Assembly (NCBI GenBank): GCA_964059195.1
Contig: CAXKWD010000003.1
Location: 196,812,174-196,876,173, forward strand
Origin: Ectobius pallidus
Taxonomy: Eukaryota; Arthropoda; Insecta; Blattodea; Ectobiidae
Direction of reading: 5' to 3'
Length of the DNA stretch: 64,000 nucleotides
Shown piece by piece: positions 44,813 through 56,758 of this stretch. Position 1 is the stretch's first letter. Every line of letters begins with the position of its first letter. The translations under genes were made by a program, and so were the position numbers. The notes beneath the pieces were generated by a model. It was not told where the DNA came from. It saw only the letters and a program-made list of their open reading frames with translations, and searched no databases.

Positions 44813-45545
44813 AGTATATCACAGAAATAATGTCACACACACTGCAATATTTAACTACCGGTACTTAATTAACGGATTATTCCCAGTAAATGCATTTTCC
44901 TAGCTTATTTTCTAACGGGTTTCGAAATGGGCTAAGCCAACAGTCGAGACTAGAACAAATTTCAATACATTCCCTGCTATCCTGTGAATGTGCAGTGGCT
45001 CATATCGGCAACTTAGATATTTTAGTCGGTCCCCCTTTTTTTTTTCCTACCTGTACATGAAATAAAAATAATCTCATTATTGAAATGAATCCGTAAAACT
45101 AACACAATTCAAGCAACGGTGTCATAAAAAAGAACATTTAATCTTGCATTTAAATTTACCTACAGAAAGAAGTATTGTCTGAAATTGTATTCTCTGATCC
45201 TATAACTCCCCTAGTGTGTTTATATAAATCATTTAATGCAGCATGTTCTACAGTGTGTCCCATGCAAGAGTTGGCCAATGACGCGGGTTTCTTGCTTCGC
45301 GGCGGGAGCGAACGGGTGAAATATCTACGTAAATAAAGCCGCTAGTCGGTGTAATGATTCAGGTTCTTACATTTACAGTTGGAATTATAGTGAAAGTAAC
45401 CATGTACCTAATCACAAGATATGTTGAAAATGCTCCCCTCTTGCATCCACAATACTGGCACCATTTTAGGAAATTTTCTTTCACGCGCATAAGTTCAACT
45501 TCCGAGATAGAGTTAAATACGTAGTACTTAATAATCTTTTTCATG
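44813..45545. other. No gene recognised
   Basis: No exon, repeat family or terminal repeats were recognised. Confidence 0.45.
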
Positions 45546-45549
45546 TCCT

Positions 45550-45831
45550 ATTTTAATTTCAGTTTCTATCACTTAATGCTTTTATATAACTCAATCATAT
45601 TTGTAACAATTAATGTATCTTAATGTATCTTAATGTATCTTAATTATTCAAGTATATGTTCTAATTTTTTCTTTGTATTTAATGTTCGTTTCTTGTATTC
45701 ATGTATATCAGTTCTTTTTTAATTTATTTTTAATCATTATTATTGTTAACATTATGTATTTCATGTTTTTGCCCTGGCTGAGTGGTAGAGAAGGCCTTAT
45801 GGCAGGTTAAATAAATAAATAAATAAATAAA
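45550..45831 (+). mobile_element. LINE 3' untranslated end with (TAAA)n tail
   Basis: The sequence ctggctgagtggtagagaag, gccttatggc and aggttaaataaataaataaa is the kind of 3' end carried by insect Jockey/CR1-like LINEs. A 13-bp word (taatgtatctt) is repeated three times at 45612-45645. No coding part is attached. Confidence 0.55.
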
Positions 45832-46126
45832 TTTCTCTTGTGATATTGTCTTTAAGTTCCTCTAATGTATGGTAAATTGACCTATACACTTTATTTTTCA
45901 AGTTTCCTCTTAAATAATATTCACATATTGCCTGTGCATTTAGACGTGAACACTGTAAACACGATGCGCAGTGGTATCAGTCTGGCGTGATCCATAGTAG
46001 CAACACACTCCCCTTCCGTCCCGCTCTAACTCTGCGGCGCATGCAAGTGTTCACGTCTAAATGCACAGGCAATACAGTTAGAAGAACTTAAAGACAATAT
46101 CAAATAGGCCTATCACAAGAGAAAAT
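45832..46126. mobile_element. Inverted-repeat element (MITE) hosting a nested MITE
   Basis: The outer arms tttctcttgtgatattgtct and aagttc.tctaa are repeated inverted at 46085-46126 (ttagaagaacttaaagacaa, then cacaagagaaa). A related copy without the nested insertion is at 48405-48540. Confidence 0.75.
45928..46072. mobile_element. Nested 145-bp MITE with TA target duplication
   Basis: The terminal inverted repeats begin TTGCCTGTGCATTTAGACGT and pair with a perfect or near-perfect inverted copy for about 27 bp. TA flanks both ends (45926-45927 and 46073-46074). The related element at 48405-48540 has the empty site (ttcacatgctgttag), which confirms the insertion. Confidence 0.88.
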
Positions 46127-46687
46127 AACTCTGTAGACTTTCGAGAAGTGCTATTTTTGCAAAGGTTTTTCTGGATAATACTGCATTATAATACTGCGTG
46201 GGTTTCTTTATCTCTTTTTCAAATGTCGTCGTATGCCCTCTTAATTCGCTTTTGTTTATATTTCATCCCGACCGTTGGTCGTGGTGTTCTAAGTGGATTC
46301 TCTCGCCTGGACTCGAGCTAATTGCGTAATTTATGTGTAAGGAGAATGGATATTTATTACGGAGGTAGAAGTTTCTGTTAAATAAGATGCATGCATTCAT
46401 TTGTCTGCATTATATGCTCCAGTTTCTGTCTTTGCTTACTTCCGAGAAGTTAATCATACGGAGAGTATAATGTGCAAGGTGTATGGCTAAGCTCACATAA
46501 GTTGAAAATACCGCGTGTTCCGTGTCAAACTTTCTTGATTCTCTTAGCACGTTAACCTATTGCGTAGCTATACGTAAGGATGTAGAAATTCTACGTACTT
46601 CGAATTCAGTTTGATGAGGATATGGATGATTACCAGTTGTGTAAAATGGAAAGCCCCCCCCCCCCAATAAAACTGAAGAAGCCTAAT
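46127..46687. other. No gene recognised
   Basis: AT-rich DNA with a C homopolymer at 46656-46665. Nothing else is supported. Confidence 0.45.
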
Positions 46688-47391
46688 CTTCTACACATAC
46701 ATATATATATACAAACGAATGTATGTGTGTCTGTCCTTTATGCATTACTAAACCATTCATCCGATCACCATGCAACCTTGGGAAATTGTTGAGTACATTC
46801 TCGCGCAAGTTTCTGGCATAGTACATTTTTAATTTTAGCTTTCGTTCGCGAGTTATAAGCGAAAAACGGGAAGACGTGCATTTTTGCGCTTTTGAAGCAT
46901 AGGCTATCATTAATACATTTCAGTTGTATCAGTTGCAGATGGCTTTGTCCATTTTTGTCATACCTTCAAAATAAAGGCATTACGATCGCTTGAATGTTTT
47001 AAGGCTACGTTGGTCGATTCATTTGTTTATAATGTCAAGGTACACAGATATCTGAAATGTTGAACCTAGACGGAAGAGGGATAATGAATATATATGTCTA
47101 AATGCGTAAACATTGTTCGATTTAGACGACACTCACTACTGTATGCAGGAATTTCCTGGGCCAGGGAACTTGAATCTGAGGTTATTTTTTCCATGCTTCG
47201 CTTTCTAATCGTGGAATTCACTTCACAGGAGGATTTATAGCTGTTTCATTAATTAGGCCTATCAATCGTGTAGTTTAAACCTATGAATGTTTCGCGTGCA
47301 TAGTGTTAATAAATATAATAATATAATTATATTGCTCTTAATTGTTAATATTTCGATTAATTATCGTGGGCGAAGCCGCAGGGATCTGCCA
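46688..47391 (+). mobile_element. Helitron family 1, old diverged copy
   Basis: The body motifs (gcgagttataagcgaaaaac, ggtcgattcatttgttta, ctgggccagggaact) and the 3' hairpin region (atcgtgggcgaagccgcagg) match family 1 with many substitutions. The terminal CTAG is lost. Confidence 0.7.
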
Positions 47392-47551
47392 TAAACCATG
47401 AAAAGGTATATTTATTGCTTTCTGAGGGAATAGTTTCAGTGTGATAAGTCGTTCTTCCTCATTTCAAATTCTAAATACCTTTATAAGGACCTATAAGTTA
47501 CTTTCGAATTTAAAGAATAAAAAACCCGAGTGACGCCGGGCCTTTTAAGAT
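47392..47551 (+). mobile_element. Helitron family 2, 3'-terminal fragment
   Basis: The last 160 bp of family 2 (taaaccatgaaaaggtatat to acccgagtgacgccgggcc, then ttttaagatag|t) lie immediately after the family-1 copy. The CTAG terminus is mutated to ATAG. Confidence 0.7.
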
Positions 47552-47821
47552 AGTTTTCTTTAAAATAGCCGGACGTGACACTAATTTTTAGAATAAGTCA
47601 ATGCAAATTGTTAAGTGTGGCGTATGATAGTTGTTTATATAATTCCGCTCTATTTATACTCCTTTGAGCAACGAGGCCATATAAGGAATTCAGGCCTTGT
47701 ATCTATACAACTATTGATTGTTAACTATTTTGTGTTTTTGGTGTATTTTATGTTAGTAAATTTCAACTGATTTTAATATAACTAGATATGGTATAAGATG
47801 AAAAAGCGAGGATGCGTCATG

Positions 47822-47962
47822 GTAAGTAATTCGACATTTCCCTTTACGACTGGGGAAACCATGAAGAAACCAATGTGAAATTGGTTTGCCACGAGATTTG
47901 AACCTAGGACCTCCAGAATGCGAGTCCAAAATATTACCAACTCGGCCATCTCGCTCGGTTAT
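47822..47962 (-). mobile_element. tRNA-derived SINE, family F
   Basis: The - strand reads ccgagcgagatggccgagtt (A box), ctcgcattctggaggtc and a B box at aggttcaaatctcg, then a short body ending tcgaattacttac. Its tRNA-Leu/Ser-like head differs from the other SINE families here. Confidence 0.7.
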
Positions 47963-48404
47963 AATAGGATCCTTATTAATCTATTGGCGAATAATATCAA
48001 TTAATATATTTATGTGTGTGTTGGTCGTTTTAATTGTTTGGTTGTTTGTATTGCTTTGATAACACAATTTCAAGTTTTCAGAAAAGTTTTATTTTATTTT
48101 CCTACACACATCTTAAAAGAACTGAAGATTGGACAGCATTTAGTCGCAGAATTCCTCACGAGCATCTTCCATCAACTTCAGCATTAATTTTGGACAATCA
48201 AAACACTGTTAATACCCCGTGATATACTTCTGGTAAAACACGGGTTGTAATTTTATGCTAAGTAAATAAAAAAAAAGGGGGGCTAAAGGGTACGGTAACT
48301 CAAACACGTACACCAAATAACTTCACCACATTAGTCTGCAACTTGTATGCTTACAGAAAACAGAAATTATTGAGGTACGCTATTCGATTATCATATTGAA
48401 GGCT

Positions 48405-48538
48405 GCTTCCGTGTTATTGTCTTTAAGTTCTTCTAATGTATGAGATATTGACCTATACACTTATTTTTCAAGTTTTCCCATAAATAATATTCACATGCTG
48501 TTAGAAGAACTTAAAGACAATATCACATAGGCTTATCA
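48405..48538. mobile_element. Inverted-repeat element, copy lacking the nested MITE
   Basis: The arms attgtctttaagttcttcta and tagaagaacttaaagacaat are perfect inverted partners around a 60-bp centre. The centre matches 45832-46126 without the 145-bp insertion. Confidence 0.8.
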
Positions 48539-48654
48539 CACTGATGCTGTGCACTGTAAGTTAATTTACATAATATTCTCCGGCATAATTGTACATATTT
48601 TAACATATGACAACGGTGTGCTTTTAAATTAACTTACAGTGCACAGCATCAGTG
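48539..48654. repeat. Perfect 30-bp inverted repeat (hairpin or MITE)
   Basis: The arm at 48539-48568 (cactgatgctgtgcactgta, then agttaattta) is repeated exactly inverted at 48625-48654, with a 56-bp loop. No clear target duplication was found. It sits 38 bp outside the left end of the giant palindrome. Confidence 0.9.
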
Positions 48655-48939
48655 TATATATGTTTTTAATGGTTAAGTTTTAATTAGATATAAGTAGGGA
48701 TAGGGCATCTCCAGTCCGCGATCCACCGAGGCCGGTCGGTCGGCAAAACAGAAACAAGCATTATCAATCCTGAATCTATAGCACCAGAGCCATCTGGTGA
48801 CACCACCCCACCCCTCTATCATCCCCCTAAACAAATTTATAGCAAATATAAGATTTGGTCGGTAAAACAGAGACCTGCAATACCAACCTTGAAACAATCA
48901 AACTAAAAAACAATAAATAAAATTAACAAAAATAAATAA

Positions 48940-49160
48940 ATGTTATACAAATGAGTTAGGCCCTTATGAATTAATTTTCAACCCCCAAGAGGGGTATTTT
49001 AAGAAATAAAAAATAAAAATAATAATTTTAGAATATATTATTAATTTGTATATCTGACAGAGTAGTAACAAAATTAGATAAATAAATGTTATACAAAAAA
49101 GAGTTAGGCCCTTATGAATTAATTTTCAACCCCACTAGAGGGGTAGTTCTAAGAAATAAA
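48940..49160. repeat. Two tandem copies of about 146 bp in the left arm
   Basis: The block aataaatgttatacaaa, gagttaggcccttatgaatt, aattttcaacccc and taagaaataaa occurs twice. Both are mirrored in the right arm at about 61014-61234. Confidence 0.8.
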
Positions 49161-49236
49161 AATAAATATAACTTTTAAAATCCAGTAGTATAATGTTTAG
49201 GTGATAGAATTAAGACCATATGATCACCCGTAACAA

Positions 49237-49960
49237 GAGGGTGGTTTTCACCCCAACTTCGAATCTAACCCATTTAAAATTATTTTTCGACATATAAACA
49301 ACTTACAGAGTTATATTGACTATCTGACACGATTTACACCCCAAAAAGGGTTAATTTTATGAAGGGGTGGTTTTTCAAGGTCACCCATGTTTTTGCAGAT
49401 ATGGACAACTTGAGCCACTGTAAATAGTCTAGAGGGTAGTTTGCACCCCCATTTGCAATCCAAGCCTTTAAAAACTCTTTTTTCCACATATAAACATCTT
49501 ACAGAGTAATATTAACTATCTGACATGATTTACACCCCTAAATGATTAAATTTTATGAAGGGGTGTTTTTCAAGGTCAACCAAGTTTTTCCACGACTGGA
49601 CAAATTAAGCCATTATAAATCGTGTAGAGGGTAGTTTTCACCCCTACTTCCAATCTAATCCATTAAAAATTTATTTTTCAACAATAAAAAATCATACTGA
49701 GTGATATCAACCATCTGACATGATTTAAACTCCCAAAAAGGATTGATTTTATATACGGGGTCAAACAACGTTTTACACAAATGGACAAATTCACCCATTA
49801 TAAATCGTCTAGTGGGTGTTTTTCATCCCCACAACCAATCTAACCTACAAAAAATTTATTTTCGATATTGATGCTATATCAAGAGTCTACACCCCAGGGT
49901 AGTTTGCAAAAATGGACAGTTTAAGCCATTATAAATGGTTTTCTCCCCTAACGAACTTGC
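49237..49960. repeat. Tandem repeat of about 190 bp, four diverged units (left arm)
   Basis: Units begin at gagggtggttttcacccc (49237), gagggtagtttgcacccc (49432), gagggtagttttcacccc (49627) and gtgggtgtttttcatcccc (49812). Each continues with atctgacatgatttacaccc and atggacaa.tt.agccatt blocks. Spacing is 195, 195 and 185 bp. Confidence 0.85.
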
Positions 49961-52154
49961 TTTGTTACATCAAATGTATGACATGACTGAATAAGTACCA
50001 CTTTAGTCAAAGTTAAACCCGAGAAAATCCTAAAAATAAATTAATTTATGACAACGAAGTACTAGTCACAGCCCCAAAGATGAACTCTGTTTGGTTGAAC
50101 TTTTCGTAGTACCCCATACCATTGGAGAGTTATATTTTATAGGATAGGATGAGAGGACACAAAATGTCTGCAAACAAAAAAAAACCATATATAAGAAAGA
50201 GTATGTTGGAACCATTAGGACAAACACAACTCTAAAAGCCTTATCAATACAAACTGCTTGTAAAATAACAAAGAAATGGGAAAACACAAATGTAAACCAA
50301 CGGAATCTATAGCACATGTCTTGCAGGGATGAAAAAATTGTTAATTGTGCATAAACGTTTTGAAAAAATTACATAGTAAATACACAAATCATGCTTGAAC
50401 ATGTTCATCGACAGAGGAAATGAAGCTATTTTATACAAAAAGGACACCTATCACTAATCAATATGACAAAGACAATTCCAAAAGCCTTGTCAATTCAAAC
50501 AAACTGGTTGTAAAATAGGAGAAAACATCTGTAAACAAAGATTATGTTGGAACGTGAAAGCCTCAGGATAGGTGACGTCAGCAAAAATATGATTAAGCAA
50601 CTACAACCGACAGAGGAAATTAAGTCATTTATGCATTAAAAATGTACACCCGTATGACAAGGACACCTTTACAAGAAATACAAACTGTCAAAATTGGTAA
50701 AAACGGCGATTTAATACAATTAGATTGGAATGTGAGAGCCTCAGGATAGATGTTACGCACAAATATTGATTGAACATATCCAGTAGACAGAGCTTATATA
50801 GTTATTTATACAATAAAAACACAAACGAATATGACAATGACACCCTTAACAATTAAAACAATATGGTTGTAAACTAACAAAGAAATAAGAAGTATAGAAT
50901 ATATCTAGATGGAGAGGAAAATAAAGGCATTTGCTCATAAAAATTACGGGACAATCTTACAAAGTCCTCTTCAAGACTTGTAGAAAAGTTCAGGACAGTT
51001 GAAATCCACAAAACTTGATTCAGCACGTATACCCACATTACAAGGACAAAGTAACAAGTCATACAAGCTGTCAAAAATGATAAAATCGGTGATCTAATAT
51101 AAGTATTGTAGAACATAATCCAATCGACAGACAAAACAAAATCATTAATTCGTTTTAAATACGAATTATTTACCTATTACTAAACAATATGACAGTTGCA
51201 ACTGTAGAAACCTTAACAACTCAAACAAACGATTGTAAACTATTATAGAAATTCGAAAAGTCATCTTTGAACAAAAGGAATGTATAAAACATGTCTAGCT
51301 ATGGAGGAAACTAAAGTCATACAAAGATTATGACAAGTACATCTTAACAAGACATGTAAACTATCAAAATAGGTAAAATAGGTGATCTAATACAAATATT
51401 TTGGAACGCGAGAGCCTCAGAAAAGGTTTTTATTAACACATCATGATTTAACATATCCTGTTACCAGAGGAAATGAAATCATTAATTCATTTTAAAAGTA
51501 AAATTTTTATCTATTACTAAAGAATATGACAGTGGCAACTCTAAATAAACCTTAACAAACCAAACAAACTGGTTGTAAACTATTAAAAAATTACGAAAAT
51601 TCATATTTAAATTAAGGGAATGTATAAAGCTTGTGTAGCTATGTAGGGAAATAAAGTCATTTATGCATGAAACAAATTTGAAAAGTGTTCACATATGAAA
51701 AAGACATCTCTACAAGGCTTGTAGACAGGTTCAGAATAGATTACATCAGCAAAAACATGATTCAACAAGTACAGCCGACAGAGAAAACGTAAGCATTTAT
51801 GCATTTAAATGTACATTTATATGTTAATGGCACCTTAAAGACATACAAATTGGCTGTAAACTAACAAAGAAATGTGACAAATCATCTTTAAACAAAAGTA
51901 TGTTTAAAGCATGTCTAGCTATCGAAGAAAATTAAATAATTTTTGTATTAAACAATATGAACAGCGTACACATGTGACAAATGCATCCATACAAAGCAAT
52001 GATTTATTTTAGAGATAGTAATCTAATACAGGCATATTGATACATGAGAAGCTCAGGATAGATGACTGCAAAACAAGTCCGGTCGATAAAGATATGAAAT
52101 CGTTTATAGGCTATATTAAAAATGGTAATTAATGGTATATTAAATGGTAATTGT

Positions 52155-52505
52155 TATTAACGGGGAGGAGACCCTTTAATTCCCTCTTATCGAGAGCTTA
52201 AAGGAACCGACCCGGACAGTTACCTAACGTCCCATCCTTACCTTCACGTGGTGCAGCTGTTAGTAGTCATGCTCAGCATGACGAACTAAAAAGTGGGGCT
52301 AATCACCTATTAATTACTTAAAGCGCTGGTCAGCTTGGTGAGTTTATGGCCGAATCTAGTATCATTCCCATCCCGCGAGAGGCAATGGCAAATCTCCGCG
52401 GTATCATCCTTGCCTGAATCACCTCAGACGAGTCGTGGTCATCACCCCATGGCTTCGTCCAGGGTCTGGACCTGCCTTCGGGCAGAACACTCATCATCAT
52501 CAATT
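52155..52505 (-). mobile_element. Dispersed element inside the left arm, GAT-tailed
   Basis: A GC-rich, non-satellite block (gagaccctttaattccctct to gggcagaacactcatcatca) interrupts the satellite. Read on the - strand it ends or starts in a short (GAT)n run. It is mirrored at 57669-58019, so it was present before the palindrome formed or was copied with it. Its class is unknown; a SINE is possible. Confidence 0.5.
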
Positions 52506-53414
52506 AAAAATGTGACAAATGTTTACCTGATACAAAACAATAGTACAAAGACCACTCTAAAAACATAAGGATGTAAAAGAAATTGACTGTAAACTATCTA
52601 ATAAATAGGAAAAATCAACTGTAAACAAAGATAATATATAGAAAATGTTTAACAGGAGAGGAATATAATGTTAATTGTGCATAAAAATGAAAATTACCTT
52701 AAAAATCCACAAATCATGATTGAACATATCCAATTGACAGAGGAAATGAAGTCATTTATACATTTAAAATGTGATATGTTTACCTAATTCTAAACAACAG
52801 TACAAAGGCTACTCCTATAGTCATAACAATTCAAACAATGTTGATGTAAATTTAAAAAGAAATGGGAAAAAGCATATTAAACAAAGAGAATATTTAGAAC
52901 ATGTCTAGATGGAGAGGAAAATAATGTCAATTTTACATAAAAAATAAAAAATTATTTAATAAATTCACAAATCATGATTGAACATATCCAATTGACAGAG
53001 GAAATGAAGTCATTTATACATTTAAAATGTGAAATGTTCACCTAATTCTAAACAATAGTACAAAGGCTACTCCAATAGTCTTAACCATTCAAGCAATGTG
53101 GATGTAAATTACAAAGAAGTAGAAAAAAAAAGCATATTAAAGAAAGATAAAATTTAGAACATGTCTAGCTAGAGAAGAAAATAAGGTCAAGTTATGCATA
53201 AAAATTGGAAAAAAATATGAAATAAATCCCCAACTTATGATCGAACATAACGTCAGCAAAATAATATGACAATGCCCACCTCAAAAAGACACAAGTTGAT
53301 TGTAAAATATCAAACAGACAAATAAAAAATGGTAATGTATATTTGGTATATTAGGTCTTTGATATAAACTGGAACATGATTAGTTGGTAGCCAAGGATGG
53401 TGTAAGGTTACAAG

Positions 53415-53593
53415 AATGTAAACGTAAACATGAATATGAACGTAAACGTGATTGTGAACGTAAACGTTAACGTGATCGTCAACGTCAACGTCAACGTAAA
53501 CGTGATCGTAAACGTGAATGCAAACGTAAACGTAAACGTGATCGTAAACGTAAACGTGAATGTGAACGTAAATGCAAACGTGAACGTGAACGG
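53415..53593. repeat. Hexanucleotide array AACGTA/AACGTG (left arm)
   Basis: About 30 variants of a 6-bp unit (aacgta, aacgtg, aacgtc, aatgtg) are head to tail. The translated FTFTFTF polypeptide is only the hexamer read in frame. It is mirrored at 56581-56758. Confidence 0.95.
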
Positions 53594-55072
53594 ATACATT
53601 TAATTTGTGAAATATTTACCTATTACTAAACAATACAACAGAGACAACTCTAATAGTCTTAAGAATTCAAACAATGTGGATGCAAATTAACAAAGAAATA
53701 GGGAAAATCATCTCTAAACAAAGGATGTAAATAGAATATGTCTAACTAGAGAGGCAAATAATATCAGTTGTGCACAAAAAAATAAAAATTACGTAAAAAT
53801 CCACAATTCGTGATAGAACAAACCCAATTGACAGAGGAAAAGAAGTCATTTATGCATTAAAAATGTGAAATGAATACCTATTACTAAAGAATAGGACAAA
53901 CGCAACCCTAAAAGTTTTATCAATTTAAATAATGTGACCGCTAATTAACAAAAGAAATAGAAAAACACAACTAAAAATAAACGGAATATATAAAACCTGT
54001 CTAGCAGGAGATGCAAATATTATCAATTGTGCATTGAAATGATGAAAAATTACTAAATTAATCCACAAATCCTTATTGAACATGTCCATCGACAGAGGAA
54101 TTGAAACCATACATGATTATGAAAAGTACACCTTTCACTAAACAAAATGACATAGGCTATTCCAAAAGACTTATCAATTCAAACAATCTTGTTGTCAACT
54201 ATAAAGAAATAGGAAAAACATATTAAACAAAGAGATCATTTAGAACATGTCTAGGTATAGAGAAAAATGTCAATGGGCATAAAAATAAATCTATAACTTA
54301 TGATTGAACTTGAACGCCTGCCAGGAAATAACGAATTTGATACATTTATTTTGTGAAATTTTTACTTATTACTAAACAATACAACAGGGGCGACTATAAT
54401 AGTCTGAACAATTCAAACAATGTGGATATAAATTAGCAAAGAAATAGGGAAAATCATCTGTAAACAAAGGAAGTATATAGAATAAGTTTAGTCAAGAGAG
54501 GAGAATAATGTCAGTTGTGCATAAAATATGATAATCACGTAAAAAATGCACAAATCATGACTGAACATGTCCAATTGACAGAGGAAATGATGTAATTTAC
54601 ACAATTAAAATGTGAAATGTTTGCGTATTACTAAACAATAGGACACACGCAACCCTAGAAGCCTTAAAAATTCAAATAGTCAGGCTGCAAACAAAGGGAA
54701 TATATAGAACAACGTGTCTAGCAGGAGATGAAAATATTATCAGTTGAGCTAAAAAAAATGTAGAAAAATTACTAAATTAATCCACAAATCATGATTGAAT
54801 ATGTCCTTCGGCAGAGGAAATGAGGTGATTTATACATTTAAAATTACAAATAGTACACCTCTCACTAAACAAAATGATATAGGCCATTCCAAAAGCCTTA
54901 TCAATGCCAACAATCTTGTCAACTGTCAAAATAAGATTTAGATAGGTAAAACAGAGACCTGCATTAACATGAATTGAAATAAATAAACGGAATATTGATA
55001 AAAAAGATCTCTCCATTACTCCTCATCCTCGAAAGGTTTTCCATAGTTCATTGCTAGTGTGCAGCGCTATAT

Positions 55073-55100
55073 TTTAGGAGAGAGAGAAGGTGGTAATGTC
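55073..55100. other. Palindrome spacer (28 bp)
   Basis: The only unpaired sequence between the arms is a purine-rich tract, tttaggagagagagaaggtg followed by gtaatgtc. The innermost arm bases contain one T/C mismatch at 55068/55105. Confidence 0.9.
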
Positions 55101-56580
55101 ATATGGCGCTGCACACTAGCAATGAACTATGGAAAACCTTTCGAGGATGAGGAGTAATGGAGAGATCTTTTTTATCAATATTCCGTTTATTTATTTCAAT
55201 TCATGTTAATGCAGGTCTCTGTTTTACCTATCTAAATCTTATTTTGACAGTTGACAAGATTGTTGGCATTGATAAGGCTTTTGGAATGGCCTATATCATT
55301 TTGTTTAGTGAGAGGTGTACTATTTGTAATTTTAAATGTATAAATCACCTCATTTCCTCTGCCGAAGGACATATTCAATCATGATTTGTGGATTAATTTA
55401 GTAATTTTTCTACATTTTTTTTAGCTCAACTGATAATATTTTCATCTCCTGCTAGACACGTTGTTCTATATATTCCCTTTGTTTGCAGCCTGACTATTTG
55501 AATTTTTAAGGCTTCTAGGGTTGCGTGTGTCCTATTGTTTAGTAATACGCAAACATTTCACATTTTAATTGTGTAAATTACATCATTTCCTCTGTCAATT
55601 GGACATGTTCAGTCATGATTTGTGCATTTTTTACGTGATTATCATATTTTATGCACAACTGACATTATTCTCCTCTCTTGACTAAACTTATTCTATATAC
55701 TTCCTTTGTTTACAGATGATTTTCCCTATTTCTTTGCTAATTTATATCCACATTGTTTGAATTGTTCAGACTATTATAGTCGCCCCTGTTGTATTGTTTA
55801 GTAATAAGTAAAAATTTCACAAAATAAATGTATCAAATTCGTTATTTCCTGGCAGGCGTTCAAGTTCAATCATAAGTTATAGATTTATTTTTATGCCCAT
55901 TGACATTTTTCTCTATACCTAGACATGTTCTAAATGATCTCTTTGTTTAATATGTTTTTCCTATTTCTTTATAGTTGACAACAAGATTGTTTGAATTGAT
56001 AAGTCTTTTGGAATAGCCTATGTCATTTTGTTTAGTGAAAGGTGTACTTTTCATAATCATGTATGGTTTCAATTCCTCTGTCGATGGACATGTTCAATAA
56101 GGATTTGTGGATTAATTTAGTAATTTTTCATCATTTCAATGCACAATTGATAATATTTGCATCTCCTGCTAGACAGGTTTTATATATTCCGTTTATTTTT
56201 AGTTGTGTTTTTCTATTTCTTTTGTTAATTAGCGGTCACATTATTTAAATTGATAAAACTTTTAGGGTTGCGTTTGTCCTATTCTTTAGTAATAGGTATT
56301 CATTTCACATTTTTAATGCATAAATGACTTCTTTTCCTCTGTCAATTGGGTTTGTTCTATCACGAATTGTGGATTTTTACGTAATTTTTATTTTTTTGTG
56401 CACAACTGATATTATTTGCCTCTCTAGTTAGACATATTCTATTTACATCCTTTGTTTAGAGATGATTTTCCCTATTTCTTTGTTAATTTGCATCCACATT
56501 GTTTGAATTCTTAAGACTATTAGAGTTGTCTCTGTTGTATTGTTTAGTAATAGGTAAATATTTTACAAATTAAATGTATC

Positions 56581-56758
56581 CGTTCACGTTCACGTTTGCA
56601 TTTACGTTCACATTCACGTTTACGTTTACGATCACGTTTACGTTTACGTTTGCATTCACGTTTACGATCACGTTTACGTTGACGTTGACGTTGACGATCA
56701 CGTTAACGTTTACGTTCACAATCACGTTTACGTTCATATTCATGTTTACGTTTACATT
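56581..56758. repeat. Hexanucleotide array (right arm)
   Basis: Mirror of 53415-53593, reading cacgtt/tacgtt hexamers. Confidence 0.95.

Larger units (their letters stand above)
50300..54990. repeat. Diverged satellite-like tandem array (left arm)
   Basis: A recurring word set in fixed order appears about 20 times: acatgtctagctagagagga, aaatgtcaattgtgcataaa, aatcatgattgaacatatcc, gacagaggaaatgaagtcat, a run with ttactaaacaatatgac and caattcaaacaa, then taacaaagaaatagg. Successive gacagagg words lie about 170-330 bp apart (for example 258 bp at 52731/52989 and 261 bp at 53830/54091). Units are clearly diverged, so the array is old. It accounts for all short frames in the interval. Confidence 0.8.
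48693..55072. repeat. Giant palindrome, left arm (about 6.38 kb)
   Basis: The whole interval is the inverted complement of 55101-61479. The outer boundary is sharp: agtagggatagggcatctcc at 48693 pairs with ggagatgccctatccctact ending at 61479, and flanks beyond do not match. Differences I could read are T52279 versus the pair of G57895, G49770 versus A60402, a C/G change near 50287, a 2-bp indel near 50305, and homopolymer length changes at about 49849 and 50176. It contains a 190-bp tandem repeat, a satellite-like array, a hexanucleotide array and a dispersed element. No protein-coding gene is supported. Confidence 0.95.

Noticed and set aside
53408..53599. A 63-residue FTFTFT protein (also mirrored at 56574-56765).
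   Set aside because: It is the in-frame reading of a hexanucleotide array and appears in both arms for that reason.
50300..54990. CRISPR-like array.
   Set aside because: The repeats are long, diverged, AT-rich and without unique spacers of constant length, and the DNA is eukaryotic.
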